Shown: positions 1 to 11,959, counted from the first letter of the stretch. The stretch is 64,000 nucleotides of DNA from Cercis canadensis (GCA_003255065.1 QAOA01002030.1:43090-107089); one strand, 5' to 3'. The notes: a model not told the origin generated them from the letters alone. Numbers and translations: made by a program.

Positions 1-1990
1 CTCTCTCTCTCTCTCTCTTCATTCTAGCTGACTCTGACCCTGCGAGCCTCTGCAACTCTAGATCATTGTTAACTCTTTTTTTTGTTTGTTTGAATTATTC
101 AGATTATTTTTATACTACTTATAAGAAGATCTGAGATTAGGGAAGTCTTAGTTTATCCGCTTTATTTTAAGGGATAAAAACCAAACAACACATTTAATTA
201 GGATATTAGAGTTAAATAAAATTTTAATCTTGTTAAATTTAAATTATATTAATAATTTAGATATATAAATTAAATGATTTAAATTTTTGAGATTTTTATT
301 ATGATACTAAAATTAAAAAAATTATTTTATCCTAAATTCCTAATAAATTTTAATTTTTATTTTAATCCCTCCCACGCAAGGGAGGTAGCCTACAACTTTC
401 CATGAGGAGTATCATTTCTCTTCAAATTGAAAAAAAGGCTTTGGGGTTTCTTCAATTTGGGTGTATATATAGTTGACAAATTAAATTTTATCTGAAGTGA
501 ATTTTAAAATAATGTTAAAAGTTTAAATTTTACTAATAGTTAAGACATGTTAAAGCTAAAACAAAGATTAATCTCACACAAAATATAAGAACTATCTTCT
601 AAAAAATCAAAAGGATTGGGTGATTTTGTATTATTTAAGGTAAAATTTTCTCGTATTAAGATTTTTAAGTTATAAAAAAATTAAGTAAATTCAATAGCAT
701 TATGTTAGTTGTATTAATATAATAAATTTTAACCAAAATATGTATATAAAAAAAACCAAAATTTGACAAAAAAACCATATGAATGGCTATAACAAATGTG
801 TAATGGCAGGGTATAGATATCACTATTAAATAATTAACTTATTATTCTTGCAGCTATAATAAGATTTATAATTACAAATTCATTATTAACATATCTTCTC
901 ACAATTACAGCAAGGCAACCAACCACTATTGCAACCACTACACTGAGGTCAAGGTGAAGAACAAAAAGAAGGCAAATTTATATGAATAATATCATTTAAT
1001 AAATTAAATATGTGCTTAGGTTTGTTTTGAAATTATTTATTAAAATGAGTTACTTTTTTTGCCTAATACATACTTATGAGTTTTTTTAATAAAATGCTAA
1101 AATATTACAACATTTTAAACAAAAAATTCAAAATATAAAACGAGTTTTCTGTAAAAAAAAATAAAATAAAATGTTTTGTAAAAAGTTATCTAGCTCAAAT
1201 CATTTTAACATTTTATTTTATTTTATAGAAAACGTGTTTTATATTTTGACCTTTTTTTTTTTTAAAACGCTATAATATTTTAAAGTTTTATGATAAAAAT
1301 GCATAAATGTGTATTAGGCAAAAAAATTGACACATATTAATAAATAATTTTAAAATTAATCTAAACACATATTTAATTTATTAAATGACATTATTATTTC
1401 TATAAATTTACCCNACCCAAAAAAAAAAAAAATCAAGTTGGGTGATATTGACGTTGCATTAAAAACTGGCGAATTGCATATTTTATGTTTCAATGTAGAA
1501 TTGTGATAAAAAATAACAAAGAAAAATAAAAGTCTAACAACATATTACTTAAGCACATTAACAAACTTTGAGCCATGAAATCAATTTGTTTTTTTTTTTA
1601 AATGTTTGGAAATATTTTTGAATCAATTTTTGTGAACAAGACTAAATTTTTTTTGAACGATTTTAAGGGCATTCTCACAATAAATTCAGAATTTTTTTTT
1701 AAATGTTAGCCATCGTCCCAAAATTTAAATTTAAATTAACTTAAATGAATTTATTATATTTTTATCGCTAACTAATGATTAGTGAATCTGCTAATGTGAT
1801 TCTGAGCTAAAGTGAGAGTGCAAATAGCATTACTCGGGGCTGGCAACGGTGTGTGGAGGAAGAGGGAGGGAGGAAGCAGGTGTGGGTGTGGGTGTGGGTG
1901 GGGGTGGGCACCGAAGCTTACGCTAGCAAATTCCCCTAAGGACGTAAGCAAAAACCGCTCTTTTCCCTTCCCGTTCGCGTGCCCTTCTTT
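1..1990. other. AT-rich upstream region of AS1
   Basis: No gene is visible here. It opens with a short CT microsatellite (about 1-18) and is strongly AT-rich. It holds a fold-back element (about 970-1413, listed separately) and an N at 1414. From about 1850 the composition changes to G-rich then CT-rich, probably the core promoter and 5'UTR of the AS1 gene. Small ORFs at 1812-2229 are low-complexity Ser/Leu/Pro translations of CT repeats and are not called as genes. Confidence 0.6.
970..1413. mobile_element. Fold-back MITE, about 440 bp
   Basis: The two halves are imperfect inverted complements along nearly the whole length. The left arm (from about 975, containing ATTTAATAAATTAAATATGTG) reappears reversed near 1365-1410, and the central TTTATTTTATTTTATAG stretch pairs with its own complement near 1160-1190. 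There is no coding capacity. The long-arm fold-back form fits a non-autonomous DNA transposon. I could not fix the target-site duplication because an N lies at 1414. Confidence 0.6.
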
Positions 1991-2683
1991 TTCGCCTCTT
2001 GTCAGATCTCTCTCTCTCTCTCCCGCTCCCTCTCCTGTCTAATCTCCCTTCATCTCTCTCTCTCTGTGATGGTCCAGTCAGTGTAGTGTTTCTGTCCTCA
2101 CTTTATAGCTTGGGATATTTCTCTCTCTTTTTTCCAATCCCTTTCTTTCTCTTCGTTTTTAAGAACCCAATGCTCTGTTTCATCCACCAGGAGATGCGTC
2201 GGAGACGAAGCGACCTGCTAAGTAGTTAGAGAGAACCACTGTAAGCAAACCATTTTTTTTTTCTACTTCGCCATCATCATCTTATCTGCTTTTCAACATT
2301 TGGCTTTTGTTTCAACTTTGCGTGCTGTAAAGAACAAAGATTCTTTGCCATTTTGGAACCGAACCCATTAGGATGCTACGCTATACTATACTATACTATA
2401 GTTAGCCCTTAGTTTATGTTTTTTCAAGGTTTTAGGTTGTGGGCCGTGGAGCTATGTTCGTTTGTTGCTCTAATTTTTGATCAAACAGGTTGAGGTGAAG
2501 TGAAAGTTTTGCTTTTGAAGTTATATTCGTTTACATTCTTCCTGCAACTTCAGGGTTTTAGGCTTTAGATCATGTGGATTTGTTAGTGAAGTGAAAGTTT
2601 TGCTTATGAGTGTTTAGATATCTTTTTGCTAAACCCTCCTTGCATGCTTCAATGTTCTATTTTGTATTGTTTTTCAGTTTTAG

Positions 2684-2733
<50 letters not shown>

Positions 2734-4055
2734 NAATGTTTCCTGGGGTTCCTCATTTCAAAGCTTCTCCATGATGTTTAATGTTATCTTCCTTTTCTCT
2801 CATTTCAAAGCAACTCTTTGAATAGTGACTCAACGTTATACCCATGTATTTGGATGCCATTACTTTGGGTTTTAAGCATTAAGCATACTATGTTTGTTAT
2901 TTGCGTATGTTATCTTACTCTGTTTTCGTTTTTTGTGATTTCTTTGACATGAGTTCATGATAATCTGTAAATACCTAGCACATTATCTCTTTTTTTGTCT
3001 TTTTTTTTTTTTTCCAATAACTATTGTTGCAATGCTTTTTTAAATAACTCATTGATAGCTATTCTATTTGATAGCACTGATGCCAGTATAAAGAAGTAAG
3101 ACTGGGGAAATTTGAATTTGAATTGTGTAATCTAAATTAATATACGAAAACCTTGTACGCTGAATGACAAACANATAAATAAAAAGAATAATAAGTATTA
3201 TTTTAATTATAAAAAATATATATATTTCTGGTGGATTATAATCAATTCTTGGTTAATGTAACTTTTAATATTTATTGCACTATGACTACTGTTTTTTGGG
3301 TGGAAGTGATTTTCTTTTGAAGGTCTGGATAATTAGTCTGGTGGTAAAATATTTTATTACTGATACCAGTACTAGATATTATGATCACATTATTGTTACT
3401 TGAGTCGGCAGAGTTGGATTCTTTTGAAAATTTTTGATTCCTTGAGTGTCTTGTGTCCTTTTCTTGTTGTCTCTTCCTGCTTATTCTGCAAGCATGTTTT
3501 TCTGTTGTTAGGTACTTTACTGAATAATTAACTCTTCCTTCTCAGTCCTTATAACATGTACCATTAAAATAGTCCTGACTTATGTTTGGCACGGTAACAT
3601 GTATTTTTACTGCGTAACTCATTTGTCAGTGAGTTTATCTTGCTGCAATGCAATACCAATAGACTATCTTAATTGAGAGAAAACAATGCTATGTCTCTGT
3701 GTGTTTGGCTTGGTAGATTTTCATAGAAACAGCATGATGAATTCCTGTTGAATTAGGTGTCATTTGTGACTATGCTCAACTCCATTCCCATTTTAGTTTA
3801 AGGTCAAATCTGATATTGCTATGGGTTCAATTCTTGTCGCAAACCTGTGCCTTGAGACTAGGTTTATCGTTTGGACGTATATGCGTGGAAGATGATCTTG
3901 CTATTTGGTATTTGATAGAAATTTACTGATTACTTGTACTAAGTGTTGGCACGTGTACTTGAAGTCAATTGATGTCTTGAATTGTCATGAATTTTCTAGA
4001 TACATGATGAGGAGTTCAATTTTCAAGAAATGGGCAGTGGGATTTGCACTTGGAA
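1990..4055 (+). promoter_or_regulatory. AS1 5' leader with probable 5'UTR intron
   Basis: A CT-rich leader (about 1999-2070) is followed by a plausible splice donor at 2241 (CACT/GTAAGC). Acceptor candidates before the coding start end at 3999 (TTTCTAG), 4027 and 4037 (GGGCAG). An intron of about 1.8 kb in the 5'UTR would leave the coding sequence in a single exon, as is known for AS1 genes. The intron holds a poly-T run ending in an N (2734), a second N (3174) and no coding signal. The acceptor choice is not settled by sequence alone. Confidence 0.5.
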
Positions 4056-5123
4056 ATGAAGGAGAGGCAACGTTGGAGAGCTGAGGAGGACGCCTTATTA
4101 CGTGCATATGTCAAACAGTTTGGTCCCAGGGACTGGAATCTGGTGTCTCAGCGCATGAACACAACCCTTAACAGGGATGCTAAGTCTTGTTTAGAAAGGT
4201 GGAAGAACTACCTCAAGCCTGGCATCAAGAAGGGATCTCTCACTGAAGAAGAGCAGCGTCTTGTCATACGCCTTCAAGAGAAACACGGCAACAAATGGAA
4301 GAAAATTGCTGCGGAAGTTCCTGGTCGAACTGCTAAGAGGTTAGGCAAGTGGTGGGAAGTGTTCAAAGAGAAGCAGCAGAGAGAAAAAAAGGAGAATATC
4401 AAAACAATTGATCCAATTGACGACAGCAAGTACGATAGAATACTAGAGACTTTTGCAGAGAAGCTGGTGAAAGAGCGCCCTGCTCCATCATATCTCATGG
4501 CCACTTCCAATGGTGCATTTATGCATACAGATGCACCAGCCCCGGCATCAGCTTTACTTCCTCCATGGCTTTCAAACTCTAATAGCACTACAGCTGTCAG
4601 GCCTCCTTCCCCTTCTGTGACATTGAGCCTTTCTCCAACAGTGGCTGCGCCCCCATTTCCATGGTTGCAACCTGAGAGAGGACCAGAGAATGCTCCCCTT
4701 GTTTTGGCTAATGTAACGCCTCATGGAGCTGTCCCTGCTTTTGGTGATAATATGCTCATATCTGAATTGGCTGAGTGCTGTAAGGAGTTGGAAGAAGGGC
4801 ATCGTGCTTGGGCAGCACACAAGAAGGAGGCAGCCTGGAGATTAAGGAGGGTGGAGTTGCAATTGGAGTCAGAGAAGGCATGTCGGAGAAGGGAGAAGAC
4901 GGAAGATATCGAAGCGAAGATTAAAGCTCTTAGGGAAGAACAGAAAACTGCTTTGGATAGAATTGAAGCAGAATACAGGGAACAGTTGGCAGGATTAAGA
5001 AGAGATGCAGAAACCAAGGAGCAGAAGTTGACTGAGCAATGGGCTGCAAAGCACTTAAGGCTCACTAAGTTTCTTGAGCAGATAGGTTGTAGACCCAGGC
5101 TTGCTGAGCCAAATGGAAGATGA
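4056..5123 (+). CDS. AS1: ASYMMETRIC LEAVES1 / PHANTASTICA-type MYB repressor
   Basis: This is a 355-residue intronless coding sequence, the usual size for AS1/PHAN/ROUGH SHEATH2. It starts [20 protein letters not shown], exactly where family members start, so I take ATG 4056 and reject the in-frame TTG at 4044. Two divergent MYB repeats occupy about residues 1-107 ([10 protein letters not shown] closes the first, [19 protein letters not shown] the second). A Pro/Ser/Thr-rich linker follows, then a Lys/Glu-rich predicted coiled coil from about residue 235 to 345 that in the family mediates dimer and partner binding. By family knowledge it is a nuclear protein that acts with the LOB-domain protein AS2 to repress class I KNOX and other meristem genes in leaf primordia. 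No lesion is visible. Unrelated neighbours give no operon-like context. Confidence 0.96.
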   Translation: MKERQRWRAEEDALLRAYVKQFGPRDWNLVSQRMNTTLNRDAKSCLERWKNYLKPGIKKGSLTEEEQRLVIRLQEKHGNKWKKIAAEVPGRTAKRLGKWWEVFKEKQQREKKENIKTIDPIDDSKYDRILETFAEKLVKERPAPSYLMATSNGAFMHTDAPAPASALLPPWLSNSNSTTAVRPPSPSVTLSLSPTVAAPPFPWLQPERGPENAPLVLANVTPHGAVPAFGDNMLISELAECCKELEEGHRAWAAHKKEAAWRLRRVELQLESEKACRRREKTEDIEAKIKALREEQKTALDRIEAEYREQLAGLRRDAETKEQKLTEQWAAKHLRLTKFLEQIGCRPRLAEPNGR

Positions 5124-6030
5124 AGAAGACATCATACACAATTGGGATCTGTTCTGTCCTTATGGCTTGAAATGTTATGCAGTGTATGCACTTTCTTGTT
5201 TTGATCTTGTGTTTATTCTCAGAAATTCTATTATAGATGTCTATTAGTGTCCTACTCCTATCTATTTATACGACTTTGAGGATTTTGTGTTAGCAGTTGA
5301 TGAACCTGAATAGTCTTGCTTTCATCTTTATGAATATAAACTTGGTTATATTCCAATATGGCCTCAAATGTTCTTTTCCTGTGATTATTTCTTATGGAGG
5401 CATTAGATGAACCACATAATCATAACCTCGAAGCATATGATGTTTCTTTTTATTTATTTATTTATTATTTTTGGGTTGAGTTTGAATTTACCATTTCCTA
5501 TTTTCTTTTGTATGTATGTTCAGATTTATATAGGTTAGGCAGTTCGGTATCCTACTTTAAGAGGACTGGTAGCAAAAATTCTATATTACAGCTATGAATT
5601 TTGGTGGTGTTGCTGAAATGGTAGCCAAAAAGAAAAAGAAGTTGATAGATCAAAGGATAATTTTANTTTGTTTGATGGAGAATTGAGGAATAATGACCAA
5701 GTGAAAATTGATTTTTTTTTTTGTTTCCTTTTTTGGGTAATCAAAGGGCAAAATTTTCAATTTTCATGTTTTGAAACAAACATGTTTTGCCTGTTGAATA
5801 CTAGTTAGTAGTTACTAGGTGACGTCAATCCAAGAAACAAATAAAGGATAATTAATCCCTGCATGTATAAGAAATCTCTGCGCTGAGTTGGATTGGGTTT
5901 AGGTTCAATCCGAAGATTTTCTTAATTAAGCCATGAAAAATCGATTTAGTTTTGGTTGGTTTTTTGAAACAAAGTTATATATTAAAATATATTTTATAAA
6001 GAATAAATAAAATTATCAAAAAAATTATAA
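5124..6030. other. AS1 3' region and short spacer
   Basis: The first 200-250 bases after the AS1 stop are probably its 3'UTR (T-rich, with a TATGAATATAAA stretch near 5329). The rest is AT-rich spacer with an N at 5666. The only long ORF (5394-5597) is low complexity and is not supported as a gene. Confidence 0.5.
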
Positions 6031-6234
6031 GCCTTTCAATTTTTTTTTAAAATGTCACTATAATTTTTTTATTTTTTATTTTAGTCCTTTAATTTATGTA
6101 TTATCGATTAATTTAATTCTCTGTTTAAGTTAATTAATGAGATTGGATTAAAAAGTACACGTGACATGTTAAATAATGTGGTTACAAAAAATCTTCTCTC
6201 TCAACCTTCATCTCTTTCTTCAGTCTCTTCGCTC

Positions 6235-6486
6235 TCAATCCCCTTCCCTGTGCTGAGCTTTGTCTCCATGAGCATCTTGGGCATTCAAATTTTGGAGGAT
6301 ACTTGTTCTTAAACTATCATAGGTGGGCAATTTCTCTATGGCAGCCCAGTTGAGAGCTTCTTCATCCTCATCAACACTAGTACCACCGCGACGAGAGCAC
6401 CTTCCACTCGCAAATACTTGTTCCATTCTCCAACTTAACCTGCTTATGCTCCTACTTATGCTTCGAGTTAAATTCCCGTCCATCAT
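6235..6486 (-). pseudogene. 5' fragment of an ABCG/PDR-type transporter
   Basis: An 83-codon ORF begins MMDGNLTRSISRSISR and continues with MEQVFASGR, VDEDEEALNWAAIEKLPTYD and SLRTSIL. This is the characteristic cytosolic N terminus of full-size plant pleiotropic-drug-resistance (ABCG) transporters, which are about 1400 residues long. The match reaches the HRE-D motif of the family and then stops at once (stop codon near 6235). No nucleotide-binding or membrane domain is present anywhere nearby. The fragment retains an ATG and about 80 aligned residues without a stop. It lies inside the inverted-repeat element with a glycosyltransferase fragment in the opposite direction, so I read it as a captured piece and not as a functional transporter gene. 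Confidence 0.8.
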
Positions 6487-6889
6487 CTTTGCTTTCTTCT
6501 CCTGTAATATTTAGAGTTACCAACTTAGAAAAACAGAGTGCTCTCTTTTGTTTTGTTGCAGGGGAAAACAGAGCAATATAACAAAACACAGGAGCAACTG
6601 TTTTCTATCAACCAAACACAAAAGCAGGAAGCTTCAAAACACTTACTTGATGAACTGGGTTACTTTCTTAGTACAGAAAAATAAGATCAAAGAATTCTGT
6701 TCAATAAGGATGGTGTAGTAAAAAGTTGGGGAGGTTTGAAAGTTTTCTGTTGTCTACTTTTTTCTGCACTTTCTTGCCTGCTTCAGATACTAAACAGCTT
6801 TCCCTTTCTCTTGTTTTCTATTCCCCTTTTGCGGGAGAGAAATTTGAGAAATGATGGACTCAGAGAACTGAAACAAGTCCCTTCTTCAT

Positions 6890-7256
6890 GAGCTCACTCT
6901 CTATTTTAAGTGCTGGTGTGCCCATGATTGCGTGGCCACTGTATGCGGAGCAGAGATTCAATAGGGTGGTGTTAATATAGGAAATCAAGATTGGGCTATG
7001 GATGCATGAATTGGAATCTGGGTTGGTGATGGCAACTGAGGTGGAGGAGTGAGTTAGAGAACTCATGGAATCGGAGAAAGGTGAGTTGGTAAGGAACCGA
7101 GTCATGGTTGCCAAAGATGAAGCTAAGCTTGAGTTGCTTGAAGCTGAAGGTGGCTGCCAAAGTCATTGCGTTGCTTTAAGTGCTGGGAAGAGACCGAAGA
7201 AAAAGATGAAGGTAGAGAGAGAATTTTTTTTTAAGGTACCATCTAATCACTTTTAA
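6890..7256 (+). pseudogene. 3' fragment of a UDP-glycosyltransferase (UGT)
   Basis: Reading the frame that contains 6909 gives [16 protein letters not shown], the C-terminal half of the plant UGT PSPG box, followed by the usual downstream text (TEVEE, VRELMESEKGELVRNRV, KDEAK). Two in-frame stops break it, TAG at 6978-6980 and TGA at 7050-7052. The first part of the PSPG box (WAPQ to HCGWNS) is absent. The tail ends in a Lys-rich extension unlike the family. This is a decayed fragment of about 120 codons from an enzyme family of about 470 residues that transfers sugar from UDP-sugars to small molecules. It sits inside the inverted-repeat element, head away from the ABCG fragment. Confidence 0.8.
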
Positions 7257-7450
7257 TTTTTTTTTAAGTAGCTACATTACCATATAACAGTTATGTCAGT
7301 ATTTAATATGTGAATTTTCTATCTAATATCACTAAATGACTTAAAAGGAGAACTAAATTAACCGACGGAATATAAATTCAAAAACAAAAGTCGCAAAAAA
7401 TAGTTATCCAAGTGACATTTTAAAAAAAATTTAAGGATTAAAATGAGGTT

Positions 7451-7863
7451 TTATTTAAAATTTATGAACTAAATTTTATATTTTAATTTATTAGTAAAAA
7501 ATATTTTTATATTTTAATTAAACTACATAATAAATTTATAAGAACGTGTAAAATTGGCGATTATAGAGTTATAATCATCATATCTAATGAATGCATTGGA
7601 CATTGAGTTTAAGGCATAGCACTATTTAAGTATAAATATCTTAGGAACCATAAAACACCATTAGAGCAAAAACAAGAACAGAGTTGCCTTAATCAATATA
7701 AAATATCTTAAGAAAAACAACAAAATAACAAGGGTTATTTTTTGCATTACCCACCAACTAGCTGTTGGTCTCAACTAAATATCTCAACACAAAACAATGC
7801 TTATTTTAAACTAGCTAGATAATTTCATGTCTTTGGTGTTAGTCAGGCTTGAGCAGGATTTCC
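7451..7863. other. Spacer / 3' region of MBD-like gene A
   Basis: AT-rich sequence with no ORF of note. The part next to 7864 is probably the 3'UTR of the minus-strand gene A. Confidence 0.4.
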
Positions 7864-10800
7864 TTAGACATCTTTTGGCTCATCTTTTGCTTCTGCCACT
7901 TCTTCGTTACCATCTGCCAAAAAGTTTATACACTTGTAATTAGCTGAATGCATAACTCTACGTACCTTAGTATTATATCTTCTCTAAACAATTTAATCCA
8001 TAACTTGCATAAAGGACAATCTACCATTCTTATTTATTATTACCTTCCTCATAGGAAATTTCTTCGTATTCTTCCTCCACCTTATCACCCTCACTCTTGT
8101 CAGAATTCATGAGATTCAACCAAGAATCATTCAAGAAATTCTCCACCATCTCTTTTGCCCTTTTTGCGTTTTCTTTGCCATCGTCAATAGAAGTTGACTC
8201 CCTCTTTCTGTTAACTGTTGATGACTCTTCTGTCAGATTTCCATCCTACATAAGATAGAGATGATATTATTTGTCATCGAACATGATCATGAATACCATT
8301 CAAATGTATTAATTAAACTCCAAATTAGTTGTGAGTAAATCAATTGCTTACCAGATTATCATCCAGAATCCCGCTGCTTTCTTTTGAGCGGTTGCCGGGC
8401 TTAGTCTCATAAAGTATGAAGTCAACTACTTCAACCACAGATCGGAACATTCTCCTTGAACCCGGATGACGAAAGTACTACATTAATTATTACATCAAAT
8501 GTCAATAATACTAGCATTTAACTAGTTGCATCTTCTCTTTAAGATGCTTTGTATAACGAGTATACACAACAAGTCTCACTTCACCTAATCCCATAGTGAG
8601 ATTTTGAAGTCAAGACGACTTCATGATAAAATACGTACTAGATAATGTTTTATTTTATTTTTTTAATAGCGACAAATCTCCTTTAATTTGCAGCTAATTG
8701 AACTGGTATTTTGGAAATAACTCTAATGTCATTCCACCACAAGTTGTTTGATCATAAGCTTATATTTTATGAATACTTCAATCAAATAAATTCAAATTAA
8801 AAAAAAAAAAACAAATTTACCATATCATATATTTGCGAGAATAATCTCAGCACCATTCGACTATAAGCCGTTTGGTCATAAGCTTATAGCTTACCAATAC
8901 TTAAATCAAACTAATCCAAATTAAACAAAGGAAACAAATTTACCGTATCATATCTTTGTGAGAATAACCTCAATACCATTCGATCATAAGACGTTTGGTC
9001 ACAAGCTTATATCTTACCAATACTTAAATCAAACTAATCCAAATTAAACAAAGGAAACAAATTTACAGTATCATATCTTTGTGAAAATAATCTCAGTACC
9101 ATTCGACCAAAAGCCATTTGGTCATAAGCTTATATCTTACCAATACTTCAATCAAACTAATCTAAATTAAACAAAGGAAACAAATTTACCATATCATATC
9201 TTTGCGAGAATAACCTCAATACCACTCGACCACTAACCGTTTGGTCACAAGCTTATATCTTAACAATACTTCAATCAAACTAATCCAAATTAAAGAAAGG
9301 AAACAAATTTACCGTATCATATCTTTGCCAAAATAACTTCAGTACCATTCGACCATAAACCGTTTGATCACAAGCTTATATCTTACCAATACTTAAATCA
9401 AAATATTCCAAATTAAACAAAGGAAACAAATTTACCGTATCATATTTTTGTGAGAATAACCTCTGTACCATTCAACCATAAGCCATTTGGTCACAAGCTT
9501 ATATCTTACTAATAATTAAATCAAACTAATCCAAATTAAGCAAAGGAAACAAATTTACTATATCATGTCTTTGCGAGAATAACCTCAGTACTATTCGACC
9601 ATAAACTGTTAAGCTGTTTGGTCACAATCTTATATCTTACCAATACTTAAATCAAACTAATCCAAATTAAACAAAAGGAAACAAATTTACCGTATCATAT
9701 CTTTACGATAATAACCTCAGTACCATTTGACCATAAGCCGTTTGGTCACAAGCTTATATCTTGCCAATACTTAAATCAAACTAATCCAATTAAACAAAGG
9801 AAACAAATTTACCATATCATATATTTGCAAGAATAACCTCAGTATCGTTCAACCATAAGCAGTTAAGCCGTTTGGTCACAAGCTTATATCTTACCAATAC
9901 TTAAATCAAACTAATCCAAATTAAACAAATGAAACAAAGTTACCGTATTATATCTTTGCGAGAATAACTTTAGTATTATTCGACCATAAGCTATTTGCTC
10001 ACAAGCTTATATCTTACCAATAATTAAATCAAACTAATCCAAATTAAACAAAGGAAATAAATTTAATTACCGTATCATATCTTTGTGAGAATAACCTCAA
10101 TATCATTTGACCGTAAGTTTTTTGGTCACAAGCATATATCTTACTAATACTTCAATCAAACTAATCCAAATTAAAGAAAAGAAACAAATTTATCGTATCA
10201 TATCTTTGCGAGAATAACTTTAGTACCATTCGATTATAAGCCGTTTGGTCACAAACTTATATCTTGCCAATACTTAAATCAAACTAATCCAAATTAAACA
10301 AAGGAAACAAATTTGCCGTATCATATCTTTGCGAGAATAACCTCAATACTATTCGACCATAAGCCGTTTGGTCACAAACTTATATCTTACCAATACTTAA
10401 ATCAAACTAATCCAAATTAAACAAATTAAAGGAATGAAATTTACCGTATCATATCTCTGGGAGTCCTCATCCTCAGTTGGACGTTGCTTGCGCATAACAC
10501 TCCAGCCCTTTAGTCTCTCAGCGAATGAACACTTAATCATAGGGTTGATTTCTGCTATCTTGTTCATGTCTATTCTTCTGGCAATACAATTTTCAGGAAG
10601 CTCAAATGTAATATTAGACTGTTGTCTAACCACAGGGTAGCCTTTCTGTGCTTTCTTTTCTGCAGCCTAATAAGTACAAATTAAGAAGAACATCGTCAAC
10701 TTTTTTTGAGAAACAAAAATTAACCTCAAGTTCTCATTCTAAGAATTCAAAAAGCGAATCGTGAACTTACAGTGTCTGGGGTATCTTCATCATCATCTTC

Positions 10801-11211
10801 AACATCAACATCTGCTAATGCTTCTTTGACAAGGTCTTCGGGTCTGCTGAATGATATTGGAACAGCTGCTAATGCTTGTTCATTAGATGTATTCTCCTTC
10901 ATTTGCATTTGTGGTGGTACATCTCTAACAAGATCTTCTAGCCTCAGTTGCACTGGTTGTGGTGCCTCCAAATCAGATGTTGCTTCCTATTACATATATA
11001 AGATCGAAGAAAAATGCAAAGGAATTAGAATTATTTATCACAGTAAAACTCAAAATGTATATCAAATTTTGGGTTAATGTACGAGTGGGGCACTTACAGT
11101 GACCATTTCTCTGATGATGATATTCAGTTCAGCGTGGAGAGACTTGCTTTGATAATCAATATCGATTTCCCCACCAGAGGCTTGTGACTTGTTCTCCAAT
11201 GGGTTTGACAT
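7864..11211 (-). CDS. MBD-like protein, gene A (309 aa, six exons)
   Basis: Exons by eye: 11211-11098, 10986-10771, 10666-10445, 8477-8352, 8245-8044, 7913-7864. All junctions are GT-AG and the frame stays open (930 nt). The first four introns are phase 0. The start is ATG 11211 (MSNPLENKSQ), 114 bases below a TATA box. Residues about 158-208 resemble a methyl-CpG-binding domain: FAERLKGWSVMRKQR, then RYDT at the exon 3 end joined to YFRHPGSRRMFRSVVEVVDF. The Trp, the basic W-x3-R-x-x-R stretch, the D-x-YF turn and the FRS-x-x-EV segment are the MBD signature. An acidic segment (EDDDED) lies in exon 2 and a Lys/Arg then acidic tail follows the domain. The likely role is nuclear, DNA or chromatin binding; methyl-binding is not assured. 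Intron 3 (8478-10444) is filled by a tandem repeat. Paralogous to genes B and C. Confidence 0.65.
8700..10444. repeat. 123-bp tandem array in intron 3 of gene A
   Basis: About 13-14 head-to-tail units with a period near 123 bp. The recurring landmark TTTACCGTATCATATCTTTG occurs near 8818, 8941, 9064, 9187, 9311, 9434, 9557, 9687, 9809, 9940, 10073, 10193 and 10315, with small variations. The last unit abuts exon 3 at 10445. There the exon end and its splice donor (on the minus strand AGATATGATACG/GTAAATTT) are the same sequence as the landmark in every unit. The array therefore arose by amplification of a segment that included the exon's 3' end and donor site. The leftmost unit (8700-8817) is the most diverged. 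Confidence 0.92.
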
Positions 11212-11261
11212 GGTTCTGTTTTGCACAGGAAGAAAAGGCTGAGGCAATTTTATCTAGATAG

Positions 11262-11282
11262 AGAGAGAGAGAGAGAGAGATT
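11262..11282. repeat. GA microsatellite in the gene A leader
   Basis: About ten GA dinucleotides lie between the TATA box and the ATG of gene A, within its predicted 5'UTR (CT repeat on the coding strand). Confidence 0.8.
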
Positions 11283-11320
11283 TGTAATGCAATTTGATGG
11301 AGGTCTATGAAGACAATGAT

Positions 11321-11332
11321 CGTGTTTATATA
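11321..11332 (-). promoter_or_regulatory. TATA box of gene A
   Basis: On the coding strand the sequence is CACTATATAAACACGATCA. It is conserved in position and sequence with the same site upstream of genes B, C and D (CACTATATAAGCATGATCA), 80-115 bases before the ATG. The conservation around it (a following CTTC and CCTCC stretch) supports a real shared core promoter. Confidence 0.75.
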
Positions 11333-11959
11333 GTGCTAGAAGGGCTTCTTCAACAGTCATGTACATTCATGTTGGAAGGTGCCTTTGAGGATTTGCAATT
11401 ATCACATTTATTAGCTTCCTATTTTGTTCTATTCAAGGAAGAAACAAATTAGGATTTATGTAAGGGGATTTTGTGGTAGGTAGTGAAAAAAAAATCATAT
11501 CTCATGATAAATTTGTTACTATATGTATCGTCATAATTGGTTAATTGAGGCTATAAAGATTTCATTTGGTGACCATATTCAATATGGTGGGCTGGTTCTA
11601 GCTGTTGTGGTTATAAGGAAATGACTTTATTCTACCAAACCACCATATATTCGTCTAGTGTACAACTTCCTAATTGTATGAGCTAGAAACACTTGATGAC
11701 CATGTGCAATGTTAATCTGTAAACAATTCACCAAATCTAATAATAATTTTGTTACCATGGGCATTAATGATATAACATTTTCTTATTTTTTTTTTCACAA
11801 TATCTGGTCATTAAACTAATTATTGGCACTAACAATACATTTAATTCAAAATTTAAAGGTAGGAAACCAGAAAAAAAAACAGACGTAGATTCAACTCTCT
11901 GAACATATTTGAATGTTACCATCTTTCAAATTGAGAAAAAAAATATATTTCTTTTTAGA

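Larger units (their letters stand above)
6033..7436. mobile_element. Pack-MULE-like element carrying two captured gene fragments
   Basis: About 160-190 bp at the left (6033-6195) and right (7260-7436) ends are diverged inverted repeats. The left series TTTTAAAATGTCACT, then TTTAGTCCTTTAATTTAT, then GGTTAC is mirrored on the right, read as reverse complement, by TTTTAAAATGTCACTT, then TTTTTGAATTTAT, then GTTAATTTAGTTCT. Between them lie an ABCG transporter start (minus) and a UDP-glycosyltransferase end (plus). Long inverted ends around fragments of unrelated genes are the hallmark of Pack-MULEs. I found no clear 9 bp target duplication, so the outer boundaries and the superfamily are inferred. 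Confidence 0.6.

Noticed and set aside
1812..2229. Two overlapping small ORFs before AS1
   Set aside because: They are low-complexity translations of G-rich and CT-rich leader DNA.
4044..4055. Upstream in-frame TTG as the AS1 start
   Set aside because: Family proteins begin at MKERQ, and ATG 4056 lies exactly there; TTG starts are exceptional in plants.
8700..10444. Regularly spaced repeats taken as a CRISPR-like array
   Set aside because: The units are contiguous and about 123 bp with no unique spacers, and lie in a plant intron.
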